Below are positions 1 through 6,275 of a DNA stretch of 53,099 nt, piece by piece. Each line of letters begins with the position of its first letter. Positions within the stretch are counted from its first letter, which is position 1. The position numbers and the translations under genes are program-made. The DNA is taken from contig CAIXPZ010000153.1 of NCBI GenBank assembly GCA_903921455.1, positions 1-53,099 on the forward strand. Direction: 5' to 3'. The DNA comes from an uncultured Verrucomicrobia subdivision 3 bacterium. Its GTDB lineage: Bacteria; Verrucomicrobiota; Verrucomicrobiae; Limisphaerales; UBA11358. The notes under the pieces are model-generated. The model made no database searches and had not been told where the DNA came from. It saw nothing but the letters and a program-made list of their open reading frames with translations.

Positions 1-41
1 CCTGCCAACACTTTTTTGCGAATCTCAGCCCAGTCTTCCAT
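1..41 (-). CDS. istA: IS21-family transposase IstA, N-terminus only
   Basis: The minus strand from position 41 reads MEDWAEIRKKVLA and runs out of the window. IstA proteins commonly start with MEDWAEIRRRVL, which is why I name it despite the 13 residues. IstA is the DDE integrase that cuts and joins the ends of IS21-family elements, working with the ATPase IstB. The ATG at 41-39 follows the terminal repeats at about the expected distance. The remaining roughly 500 residues are outside the window. Confidence 0.75.
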   Translation of the reverse strand, partial: MEDWAEIRKKVLA

Positions 42-108
42 ATTGCGATACATGCTTCATTGTTAATGAAGATGCCGCACTTTTGAACCGCCCCGTCACA
101 CACATGAC

Positions 109-137
109 CCCGCCGCACTTTTCAGCCGCCGTTTACA
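109..137 (-). repeat. Terminal inverted repeat, istA side
   Basis: This 29-base stretch, read on the minus strand from 137, matches 52963-52991 at 28 of 29 positions in inverted orientation; the one difference is at the 13th base. It starts with TGTAAAC, which defines the element boundary at 137/138. Confidence 0.85.
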
Positions 138-262
138 GCCCGACCGGTGGTGCCGTTGATTTCAAAACGGACTTGGTGCGAGTCGAGCAGGTTCCACCCG
201 CTGAATTCTAGCGCCTTGTCAATCAACACGCGCGAGAACGCTTCGTTATGCCCATCTGCCAT
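138..262 (-). pseudogene. HsdR-like restriction subunit, N-terminus, cut by the IS element
   Basis: The minus strand from the ATG at 262 encodes about 41 residues containing NEAFSRVLIDKALEFSGWNL and ending ...FEINGTTGR. This is the start of type I restriction R-subunit or DEAD-helicase proteins, where the sequence normally goes on into the RADYVL nuclease core. Here the frame enters the insertion sequence at 137 and stops at a TGA at 124-122. The nuclease and helicase domains are absent, so the gene is dead in this copy. It is not part of the other R subunit at 8774-10744, which has a different N-terminus (DUF4145). Bases 263-390 hold nothing I recognise. Confidence 0.7.
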
Positions 263-390
263 TCACTAGTTTGGACAAAAACTAAATAGTTTGGCAATGG
301 CGGGTTTAATGGCGGAAGCGCTACCATTGGTGTCCATGAATTGCTTGCGCCGACGTTCCCGAAAGGGCATCTGCCAAAAACCGCCACCAA

Positions 391-426
391 AAAATCAAAG
401 CGAACGGTATGATTTTGGTTTTCTTG
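391..426 (+). repeat. 36-bp direct repeat, copy 1
   Basis: This matches 1371-1406 at 31 of 36 positions, including 17 identical bases TGATTTTGGTTTTCTTG at the right end. The two copies bracket the single gene at 459-1349. Confidence 0.75.
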
Positions 427-458
427 TATTGTTTTGCCTGACTGCATAGTCTTTCGAT

Positions 459-1349
459 GTGTCGAACAAATCCGCCAGCAAACATCCGACGCAAAGCCAG
501 CCAGCATTTAGTGAGCATGATGCCGCCGACGCGCTGAATGAACATGGTTTTTTATTTCAACAAGTCATTCGTGAAGCGATTCAAAATGACGAACCGATTC
601 GGCGGCAATGGCAAGTGGCAGCAATGGAATACCCGGTCACGGCGGCAGACGGCACCCAAACGCGGATTGATTTATTGTTGAGGCATGCCAGTTCGAGAAA
701 TGTCTATATTTGTGTGGAATGTAAGAGGCCAAACCCGAAGTATAAAAACTGGATTTTTTTTGATAAAAGCAGCGCAGGGATATTCATTGAGGATGGGAGG
801 ATGATTGTTGGCGAGAAATACGTCAGTGGGGTGCCGATTGATTACAGGCACATAATTTCTTCCAGATTTCCTGTTTCTGGATTTCATATTTACAACTATT
901 ACTTGGAAGCCACAAAGGAGAAAAATAGAGAAAAGGCATCAAGTGCTGAAACCATAGAAAAAGCCTCACGCCAGTTAATAGCAGGTCATACTGGGCTGAT
1001 GTATAAATTGCGCGAATATGAAAAGGAAGCCATGTCCTTTTTTCGCTCAATTCCATTGATTGTGACGACGGCGGATTTATTTGCGGCAGACTATGACATC
1101 GGGAAGGTGTCGTTAGAAACAGGCATGATTGACGGCGCATCCCTGAAGCTGATTCCGCAAAAGTATTGCGCGATAAATTATCACCCCGACGATGGTCTTT
1201 CTGTTAAGCGCGAGCGTTCAAACCATCGGAAATCGGACGTGCACTCGGATATGGAATTTTTTCAAAACCGTTCAGTTTTTGTAGTGAACTCAAGTTCTAT
1301 GAGAGAGTTTCTATTTTGGGCAGGAGAATACCTCACAGAACACCCGTAG
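459..1349 (+). CDS. Hypothetical protein, probable PD-(D/E)xK-like fold
   Basis: A 296-residue protein I do not recognise as a named family. Residues about 55-95 read like a restriction-endonuclease-type core: an acidic residue in TRIDLLLRH, a short turn, then the strand VYICVECKRP, which gives D...ExK. The rest is basic and rich in aromatic residues with no membrane segment or signal peptide. The start is a GTG at 459; the first ATG lies inside the putative nuclease core, so the GTG or an earlier start is needed. It sits alone, 32 bases after one direct repeat and 21 bases before the other, between a broken HsdR-like gene and a broken SRAP gene. A defence or repair nuclease is plausible but is inferred only from the motif and the context. 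Confidence 0.7.
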   Translation: MSNKSASKHPTQSQPAFSEHDAADALNEHGFLFQQVIREAIQNDEPIRRQWQVAAMEYPVTAADGTQTRIDLLLRHASSRNVYICVECKRPNPKYKNWIFFDKSSAGIFIEDGRMIVGEKYVSGVPIDYRHIISSRFPVSGFHIYNYYLEATKEKNREKASSAETIEKASRQLIAGHTGLMYKLREYEKEAMSFFRSIPLIVTTADLFAADYDIGKVSLETGMIDGASLKLIPQKYCAINYHPDDGLSVKRERSNHRKSDVHSDMEFFQNRSVFVVNSSSMREFLFWAGEYLTEHP

Positions 1350-1370
1350 AAATGTGAGACAAGTAGCTGA

Positions 1371-1406
1371 AAAATCCTAGCGCAAGGTCTGATTTTGGTT
1401 TTCTTG
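1371..1406 (+). repeat. 36-bp direct repeat, copy 2
   Basis: Partner of 391-426 (31 of 36 positions identical). It lies just after the stop of the gene at 459-1349 and directly before the remains of the SRAP gene. Confidence 0.75.
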
Positions 1407-1423
1407 CGTGTCCCTGATTTTGT

Positions 1424-1654
1424 TTGCTACGCTTCGCAGAACCCAACCCAATGGTCGCCGCCGCCCACAACCGGATGCCAGTGATTATTGGCCCGGAACA
1501 TTACCAATGGTGGCTGCAACCCGACCGCTTCGAGCCGCAATTCTTGAAAACCCTGTTGCGCCCTTACCCAGCCGAGGACATGGCCTGTCACCGCGTTACC
1601 AAGCTCGTGAACAATGCCCGCCACGACAGCCCCGATTGCCTGCAACCCGGTTAA
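1424..1654 (+). pseudogene. SRAP (YedK/HMCES-like) C-terminal remnant
   Basis: This frame reads EPNPMVAAAHNRMPVI, then LLRPYPAEDM and VNNARHDSPDCLQP before the stop. That order (a TEAN-like turn, the HxRMP motif with its conserved His, the PYPAE-type segment, and the VN...ND/HD-P end) is the last third of SRAP-domain proteins, which shield abasic sites by a covalent link through an N-terminal cysteine. The N-terminal two thirds, with the start Cys2 and the active-site Asn and Glu, are missing. No upstream frame supplies them within the 70 bases after the direct repeat, so this is a 5'-deleted relic and cannot be functional. Confidence 0.65.
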
Positions 1655-1767
1655 ATCTAAAATCTCCCCGGCATGTCCCCAACACTGGTGACAAGACGAG
1701 AATCTGGAATCTGTTAGTCTAAAGGCGTTGGGAGTAGTGACCCAACCGAAAAACAAGTGTTGTTGAT

Positions 1768-1800
1768 AGAGCCCGGCGTAGTGTCCGGGCTCTTTTCTTT
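1768..1800 (+). terminator. Rho-independent terminator, plus strand
   Basis: A 9-bp stem, AGAGCCCGG (1768-1776) with CCGGGCTCT (1785-1793), is followed by a T-rich run to 1800. A second hairpin (GTTGGG/CCCAAC, near 1729-1746) lies just before it. The T run is on the plus strand only, so it ends a plus-strand transcript, although the nearest complete plus-strand gene stops at 1349. It may end a small RNA starting near 1700. Confidence 0.65.
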
Positions 1801-2408
1801 TAGATTCGCCGACGAAACCCTGCCAGACCTTGTGGCTTGGCAGCCATCGCATGGTGAACGCCCTTCACCTTCAAAATGGCCGCTGCAATCGCTTGCGTTC
1901 GGCCATCGGGAACCTTGCCGGGTAATAATTGGGAAAACCGGCCTTCCAGCTTTTCCAGCTTTGAAATTGTCGATTCCCCGAACCCGAAGAACTTGTGATT
2001 ACCACTGCGGATGATGGGCAATATCTGCTGTTTCTGGCCCTCGGCCATGGACTCCCCCATCAGCACAACGACCTCCTGCCGGTCGAACGATTCCGAAGGT
2101 AGCTCCGTCATATCAATTTTTTCACCAACCTTGGCCGTCTTCATCCAAGATTCGAGGGCCATCACGGCTACGGTTGCACCCGTGGCCACGGCCATCAGCT
2201 TCGACAGCATGGCAAAATTATCCTTGTCTTCAATGTTGGCCAGATTCTGGGGCATGAACATCACTTGTTTGCCATCGCCACCAATGAGGAAAAGCGTGGG
2301 AGGCAGGCTTCCAGTGCCGCGCATGCAATATTCAGCGTAGTGACGGGCATTGCCAAGAAGGTCGTCCAGTGATTTGGGATTCAGGTTTGGTGTCATCCGG
2401 TTCGACAT
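1800..2408 (-). CDS. Hypothetical protein (about 202 residues)
   Basis: I do not recognise the family. The protein starts MSNRMTPNLNPKSLDDLL and contains the phrases PPTLFLIGGDGKQVMFMP and RQEVVVLMGESMAEGQKQQI, which look like a small mixed alpha/beta cytosolic fold. A conserved-looking tail QAIAAAILKVKG follows. There is no signal peptide or membrane helix; the AVATGATVAVMAL stretch is short and alanine-rich. The ATG at 2408 is preferred to a TTG at 2432 because GGAG stands 10 bases upstream of it. It is transcribed towards the plus-strand terminator at 1768-1800 and away from the toxin-antitoxin pair. Confidence 0.65.
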   Translation of the reverse strand: MSNRMTPNLNPKSLDDLLGNARHYAEYCMRGTGSLPPTLFLIGGDGKQVMFMPQNLANIEDKDNFAMLSKLMAVATGATVAVMALESWMKTAKVGEKIDMTELPSESFDRQEVVVLMGESMAEGQKQQILPIIRSGNHKFFGFGESTISKLEKLEGRFSQLLPGKVPDGRTQAIAAAILKVKGVHHAMAAKPQGLAGFRRRI

Positions 2409-2577
2409 TACCCAAACACTCCGGACAGCCAAGTTGAATTGAGGAGATTGACTCAGGACAAATATGCGTTCCGTCGGACATTATTTATCTATAAGCCTGC
2501 AGAAAATTCGAAAGAAACGAACCAAAGTGCAGATTACCAAAAACCAGCTTGGAAATAAGCCTGAGCGGGACTAGAGT

Positions 2578-3273
2578 GTGATTGTGCATCGCGGCAAACC
2601 AACAAACATTAAACTCCTGCCGGCATATCCGCTAGCCGAAGCTGCACGTTTACTTGGTGCCCGGCCAGCCACTTTGAGTGCGTGGTTTCATGGTCGCCAT
2701 TATAATACATCGGGTCGGAAACGCTTCGCGGCGGCAGTCCTTCCTGCGACACAATGCCAAGGACAGCCAATTTCGTTTCTTGATTTGGTTGAGGCGCATG
2801 TGCTGATGGCAATCCGCAAGGGCTACGGGATTCCGCTGCAACGCTTTCGCATTGCGATGGAGCATCTACGGGAAATCAGCGGCGATTTGCATTTTCTGGC
2901 TCATCGTGATTTTTACCATGACCGGCGTGATTTATTTCTGAAAATTGAAGACAAACTGGTTTCGCTGTCCGAGCGAGGTCAGTTGGTTGACCGTGAAATT
3001 ATTTCCGAAGGTTTGAAACAACTCATCTACGGCAACGATGGCTATGCCGACCAATTTTTCCCTCGCTTTGGTGCGGTGCGGCAGCAAACGATTGTTTTGA
3101 ATCCCACCATCAATTTCGGGAGGCCCTGTCTGGCGCGTTTAGGGGTTAGCGCCGATGCTATCGCGGCCCGTTTTGTAGCGGGTGAAAAAATTGCGGACTT
3201 GGCAAGTGACTACAATGCCACGTTCGACGAGGTGGAGGACACCATCCGTTGGCATGAACGCCTCGCAGCCTGA
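2578..3273 (+). CDS. DUF433-domain antitoxin of a VapBC45-type pair
   Basis: A 231-residue protein. An N-terminal MerR-like part (YPLAEAARLLGARPATLSAWFHG, about residues 18-40) is followed by a linker and then a C-terminal DUF433 domain (about 175-230: INFGRPCLARLGVSADAIAA, then FVAGEKIADLASDY and a winged-helix-like end). In known pairs the larger DUF433 protein binds its own promoter and neutralises the PIN-like partner. The stop overlaps the start of the downstream toxin gene by 20 bases, as expected for a toxin-antitoxin operon. The start is GTG at 2578; no clear Shine-Dalgarno sequence is visible. The substrate of the system is unknown. Confidence 0.75.
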   Translation: MIVHRGKPTNIKLLPAYPLAEAARLLGARPATLSAWFHGRHYNTSGRKRFAAAVLPATQCQGQPISFLDLVEAHVLMAIRKGYGIPLQRFRIAMEHLREISGDLHFLAHRDFYHDRRDLFLKIEDKLVSLSERGQLVDREIISEGLKQLIYGNDGYADQFFPRFGAVRQQTIVLNPTINFGRPCLARLGVSADAIAARFVAGEKIADLASDYNATFDEVEDTIRWHERLAA

Positions 3274-3700
3274 ATCACTCACGCTGTTTATTGATAGAAA
3301 TTCCGGTGGACGGATATTTCGGGATTTGCTGACCGCACAGGGGTTGCAAGTGGTGCTGCATGATGATGAGTTTCCCCAAGCTGCAGCCGATGAGGATTGG
3401 CTCGCAGCTGTTGGCCAAAAGGGCTGGGTTATCATCACTGGCGATAACGCGACAACCAAAAGCCCTCTCTTTCTTCAACGACTAGCCGGTTCACAAGCGC
3501 ACGTTTTCATTCTCCTCGGATTGAACGGAAAGTCTGCCGAAGGTAAGGCGCATTGCATTCTTGAACATTACCCGCGAATCTGCACCTTGGTGGCTGGCAA
3601 TGAACCACCAGCAATGTGGCGACTTGGAGACCAGTGCCGTTCTCATCGGGTTGAATTTCAATCCATTCTCTTAAGAATGCGAAGGAACCGGCGTATGTAA
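3254..3700 (+). CDS. PIN-like toxin (VapC45/PIN_10 type)
   Basis: A 148-residue protein beginning MNASQPESLTLFIDRNSGG. The early acidic residue (LFIDRN), the central HDDEFP and the strand WVIITGDNA carry the Asp/Glu residues expected of a PIN-fold ribonuclease with a Mg2+ site. The C-terminus is basic (LLRMRRNRRM), which could contact RNA. The ATG at 3254 lies inside the end of the DUF433 gene, giving a coupled antitoxin-toxin order. No frameshift is seen. Known relatives cleave RNA and are held inactive by the DUF433 partner; the specific target cannot be read from sequence. Confidence 0.7.
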   Translation: MNASQPESLTLFIDRNSGGRIFRDLLTAQGLQVVLHDDEFPQAAADEDWLAAVGQKGWVIITGDNATTKSPLFLQRLAGSQAHVFILLGLNGKSAEGKAHCILEHYPRICTLVAGNEPPAMWRLGDQCRSHRVEFQSILLRMRRNRRM

Positions 3701-4498
3701 CTAAACTGTGAACTTTTGTGTGGAAAACAGTTCACACGGTCGCAGAATCAGGGGCGTAGGTCGGGAAGAGCCGTGAGATGGCCGGCTAGCCCGCTGTCGC
3801 GCGACGTTGCCTTCAGCGGCGTTGCAGCATGTAAAGGGCGTTCTGATGCCGGTATGGCCACCGGAGGCAGCAGAACGGTGAGGATTCCGGCCATGCACCG
3901 CCCAAAAGTTTGTAATTACAAATTGACGTAAAACCACCCCCAAATGCCCATTTCTCTTTTCCACCCTCGGCGGCCAAAAAAATAAATCCAAATCGAATTT
4001 CCATAGTTTACACATCGACCACGGACGGAAGATGATGGGCCAAAATGGAGCCGACTTCTTCCTGCCAGCCAAATTTTTGCCAGCCCTCGCGAAAACTTCA
4101 AAGGCTCAAAACGGCCTCGAAAAACGGCGGACGTAGGAGGTGACCTCCCGGCAAAACCGGTGGCGCGGCCCACCAGACCCGCTTTACGCGATGGGGGGTA
4201 GGGTTTTGCAAAGAATCAAATTAACACTCCAAGAATTAACCGCCACCTAGCCCCCGCGTGCAAGTCGTGGTTGAGGGCTGTTTCCGTTGCGCAATGATAG
4301 GGGTTTTGTGGGCTAGAAAGTTTGCACACAATTTGCACAACTTCTGGGACGGATTTGGGTTTGCACAACTTTTGCACAAGGCAAAATTCGGCCAATTATT
4401 ATTATGGAAAAATGGCCCATGCCGAGCAATTAAACGCTAATTAGCTTTGTTTTATAAGGGTTTTTGTTGTGAATGATGCCGATGAAAAATATACAATC
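3701..4498. other. Gene-poor stretch
   Basis: About 800 bases without a convincing gene. Open frames here (for example 4072 to 3701 on the minus strand) have no recognisable domain and no initiation signal. The stretch contains a palindrome GGAGGTGACCTCC near 4135 and the paired TTTGCACAA repeats at 4321-4379, and becomes AT-rich towards 4498. Confidence 0.5.
4321..4379 (+). repeat. Two doublets of TTTGCACAA direct repeats
   Basis: Copies begin at 4321 (last base C), 4332, 4360 and 4371. Within each doublet the spacing is exactly 11 bp, about one helical turn, and the doublets are 39 bp apart. This regular spacing suggests binding sites for a protein on one face of the helix: iterons of a replication or integration module, or operators. 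No obvious binding-protein gene is adjacent. Confidence 0.6.
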
Positions 4499-4560
4499 AA
4501 ATGGTAGCACAGAGCTCTTTGGAGGCTTTAGTCATGGTTCGAATCCATGTCGGACAACCA
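4499..4560 (+). pseudogene. 3' part of a tRNA-Gln (TTG) gene, probable attachment site
   Basis: Read backwards from CCA at 4558-4560: discriminator A, acceptor strand TCGGACA, a perfect 5-bp T stem (CATGG/CCATG) around TTCGAAT, a 4-base variable loop, and an anticodon arm GAGCT/GGCTT with loop CTTTGGA (anticodon TTG, Gln). The D-loop piece AATGGTAGCAC is also present. Upstream of about 4499 the sequence becomes unrelated: the acceptor 5' strand, expected as TGTCCGA, and the D-stem 5' side are missing. Such 3' tRNA halves are left at the far end of elements that integrate into tRNA genes. The intact gene is not in the window. Confidence 0.7.
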
Positions 4561-4581
4561 CTTAATTTTACCTGTATAATC

Positions 4582-4605
4582 AACCTGTTCGTGCAGGTTT
4601 TGCGT
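4582..4605 (+). terminator. Hairpin after the tRNA-Gln fragment
   Basis: A short hairpin AACCTG/CAGGTT with loop TTCGTG is followed by TTGCGTTT, 22 bases after the CCA end. It looks like the native terminator of the tRNA-Gln gene, so the sequence to the right of 4560 may be the original downstream flank of that gene. Confidence 0.45.
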
Positions 4606-4825
4606 TTGACGATAGCTCACTATCTTGGCTGTCTCAAGGATGATTATTGATCAGAAATCCGTTTTATTACTGACACTTTCACTGACACCTATTTTCAAAA
4701 GAATAAAACGTTTTCCTCAAAACAGTCCTCAGACGATAAGAATGCTTTTGCGGACGGTTCGGACGGGTCTGGACTAAAACTTTTTATTGTCATCGCACCA
4801 AATTCATCAAAACATCAGAGCATAC

Positions 4826-5407
4826 ATGACGGATGAATCAAATATCGACCTTGCGGGCGTACTGCAATGGGGCCGATTACTTGTAGATTCAAAGGTTTTA
4901 AAATCTGGGGATCGAGAACAACTCAAAACATACCTCGAGCAACTCCTGCAGGGGCTTAGCCAGCGATACACAGCCAAAAGCTCGCAGGCATTTCCATCGG
5001 CTGCTGAATTAACGAGATTGACCGAGGTTGTGATGGCGTTGGCGAAAGTGCTGGGAATAAAAAAGTCGCGCTTTGGCATTTTGCACAGCGCGATGAAGCG
5101 GATTGAAAATCGTTGGAACAAAATGCCACTGATTGCTTTTGCCGACGATTTGTTGAAACGGGTGCTCAATCTGCCACGCTCCCCGCATTCCGTGGTGCAC
5201 AAGGCGGCAAAGGACTGCAATAAAAAAGACAAGGCTCGGCGTCAGCAGTTGGAGGAAATCAAAATTCTGCTAAGCGGAAAAGGCAACGCTGATGCCAAGT
5301 TAACGTGTTGGGAAGATTGGTTCGATGCGATTCAGGCATTAAACTTTCCAACTTCAATCATCCTCTCGAGGACCAATCCTAGCGTGGTATCCGCAGCCCG
5401 GTTTTGA
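4826..5407 (+). CDS. Hypothetical protein, N-terminal part of a split DUF3883 gene
   Basis: About 193 residues from the ATG at 4826. The protein is helical and charged (GDREQLKTYLEQLLQGLSQR, then AELTRLTEVVMALAKVLGIK), and I do not recognise a named domain. It ends with SIILSRTNP and then a TGA at 5405-5407. The next 12 codons after that TGA are open in the same frame and run straight into the following EVE-like/DUF3883 reading frame. The strand-like SIILSRTNP could be the first beta strand of that EVE-like domain, which suggests one original gene split by a nonsense change. No promoter or Shine-Dalgarno sequence is obvious. Confidence 0.6.
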   Translation: MTDESNIDLAGVLQWGRLLVDSKVLKSGDREQLKTYLEQLLQGLSQRYTAKSSQAFPSAAELTRLTEVVMALAKVLGIKKSRFGILHSAMKRIENRWNKMPLIAFADDLLKRVLNLPRSPHSVVHKAAKDCNKKDKARRQQLEEIKILLSGKGNADAKLTCWEDWFDAIQALNFPTSIILSRTNPSVVSAARF

Positions 5408-5443
5408 AACGCGAGCAACAGCTATCAATCTGGCGACCGGCTT

Positions 5444-6199
5444 TTGGAAATTTCTAAAAATTATAAAATTGGCTGGTGGTCGTGCGGTAAAGATACCAAA
5501 CAGGGAGATTTTTTGTTCTTTTACGCGATGAAGCCAGTCTCTGCAATTGTTGCGACTGCAACAGCAGCCAGCAATAAAAGGAAGAGCAAGAGATGGCATT
5601 TTGTTGCAGACATCAAAAATATAAAAATCCTCGAAAGGCCAATTACCCGAACGGAAATGTTGAAAGAAATTCCGAATTGGGGTTGGCCTAAACAACCACG
5701 AAGGGTGAATTATCTTCGCGATCCGTTTATGGTTAAGAAACTGTTCAAGCTCGCGAATCGCAAGCGTGAAGGGCGAGATGTGGACAACCCTGATGAGAAG
5801 GCAGCGGCAGAGATAAGAAATTCAGCCGGCGCGGGCTTTGGTGATTTTAAACAGAATCTGAAAGTTGAACTAGCTGCCTGCAAAGCTTTTAAAGATTACT
5901 ATAAACGGAAAGGTTATCTCGTTACTTCGCGAGAAAAGGAAAATATCGGATACGATTTTGACGTGAGTAAAAATGGCGAAACGTTGCATGTCGAAGTTAA
6001 AGGGATTTCTGGATCTGGTTTTAAATTTCCCATTACCGCAAATGAAGTTGCCTGCGCTAAATCCGATTCGAAGTTTCATTTAGCGGTTGTATCGGAAGCG
6101 ACAACTCCGCGACGAAAAGTTCACGTCTTTACACGTAATGAATTCCAGAACGGCTTTGGGTTGAAACCGCTCGCGTATTTTGCAGAAATAAAACGCTAG
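5444..6199 (+). CDS. EVE-like plus DUF3883 domain protein
   Basis: Residues about 8-95 (GWWSCGKDTKQGDFLFFYAM, then KPVSAIVATATAAS) look like a PUA/EVE-type fold, a module that reads modified bases in several restriction systems. Residues about 150-245 match DUF3883: a helix LAACKAFKDYYKRKGY, then ENIGYDFDV and LHVEVKGISGSG, which carry D and ExK residues of a restriction-nuclease-like core. A modification-dependent nuclease role is therefore plausible but is inference. The only upstream starts are non-ATG (TTG at 5444), and the first ATG lies inside the EVE-like domain, so translation alone from here is doubtful. The frame is open back to the TGA of the preceding frame. Confidence 0.65.
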   Translation: MEISKNYKIGWWSCGKDTKQGDFLFFYAMKPVSAIVATATAASNKRKSKRWHFVADIKNIKILERPITRTEMLKEIPNWGWPKQPRRVNYLRDPFMVKKLFKLANRKREGRDVDNPDEKAAAEIRNSAGAGFGDFKQNLKVELAACKAFKDYYKRKGYLVTSREKENIGYDFDVSKNGETLHVEVKGISGSGFKFPITANEVACAKSDSKFHLAVVSEATTPRRKVHVFTRNEFQNGFGLKPLAYFAEIKR

Positions 6200-6275
6200 C
6201 TTTTTCCGTGAAGAAAATGGATTCATCTATCCGGAATGGGGTTGCTGATTTGCTGTGAGGTGTTAGTTGAGAACA

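Larger units (their letters stand above)
1..137 (-). mobile_element. IS21-family element, istA-side end (partial)
   Basis: The element lies to the left and only its last 137 bases are in the window. On the minus strand it begins TGTAAACGG at position 137, has a second internal copy of the motif around AAAAGTGCGGC (near 74-91), and then the first codons of a transposase. A TG...CA boundary with several subterminal repeats is typical of IS21-family ends. The matching opposite end is at 52963-53099. The element interrupts an HsdR-like gene at 138. Confidence 0.8.

Noticed and set aside
3701..4072. Minus-strand 123-codon open frame after the PIN-like toxin gene
   Set aside because: Arg/Pro/Ser-rich translation with no domain and no ribosome site; probably accidental.
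4321..4379. Short CRISPR array
   Set aside because: The repeats are only 9 bp, spacing is 11/28/11, and no cas gene is present.
4258..4440. 60-codon open frame across the TTTGCACAA repeats
   Set aside because: Its sequence is just the translated repeats (FAHNLHNF..FAQLLHK), with no other support as a gene.
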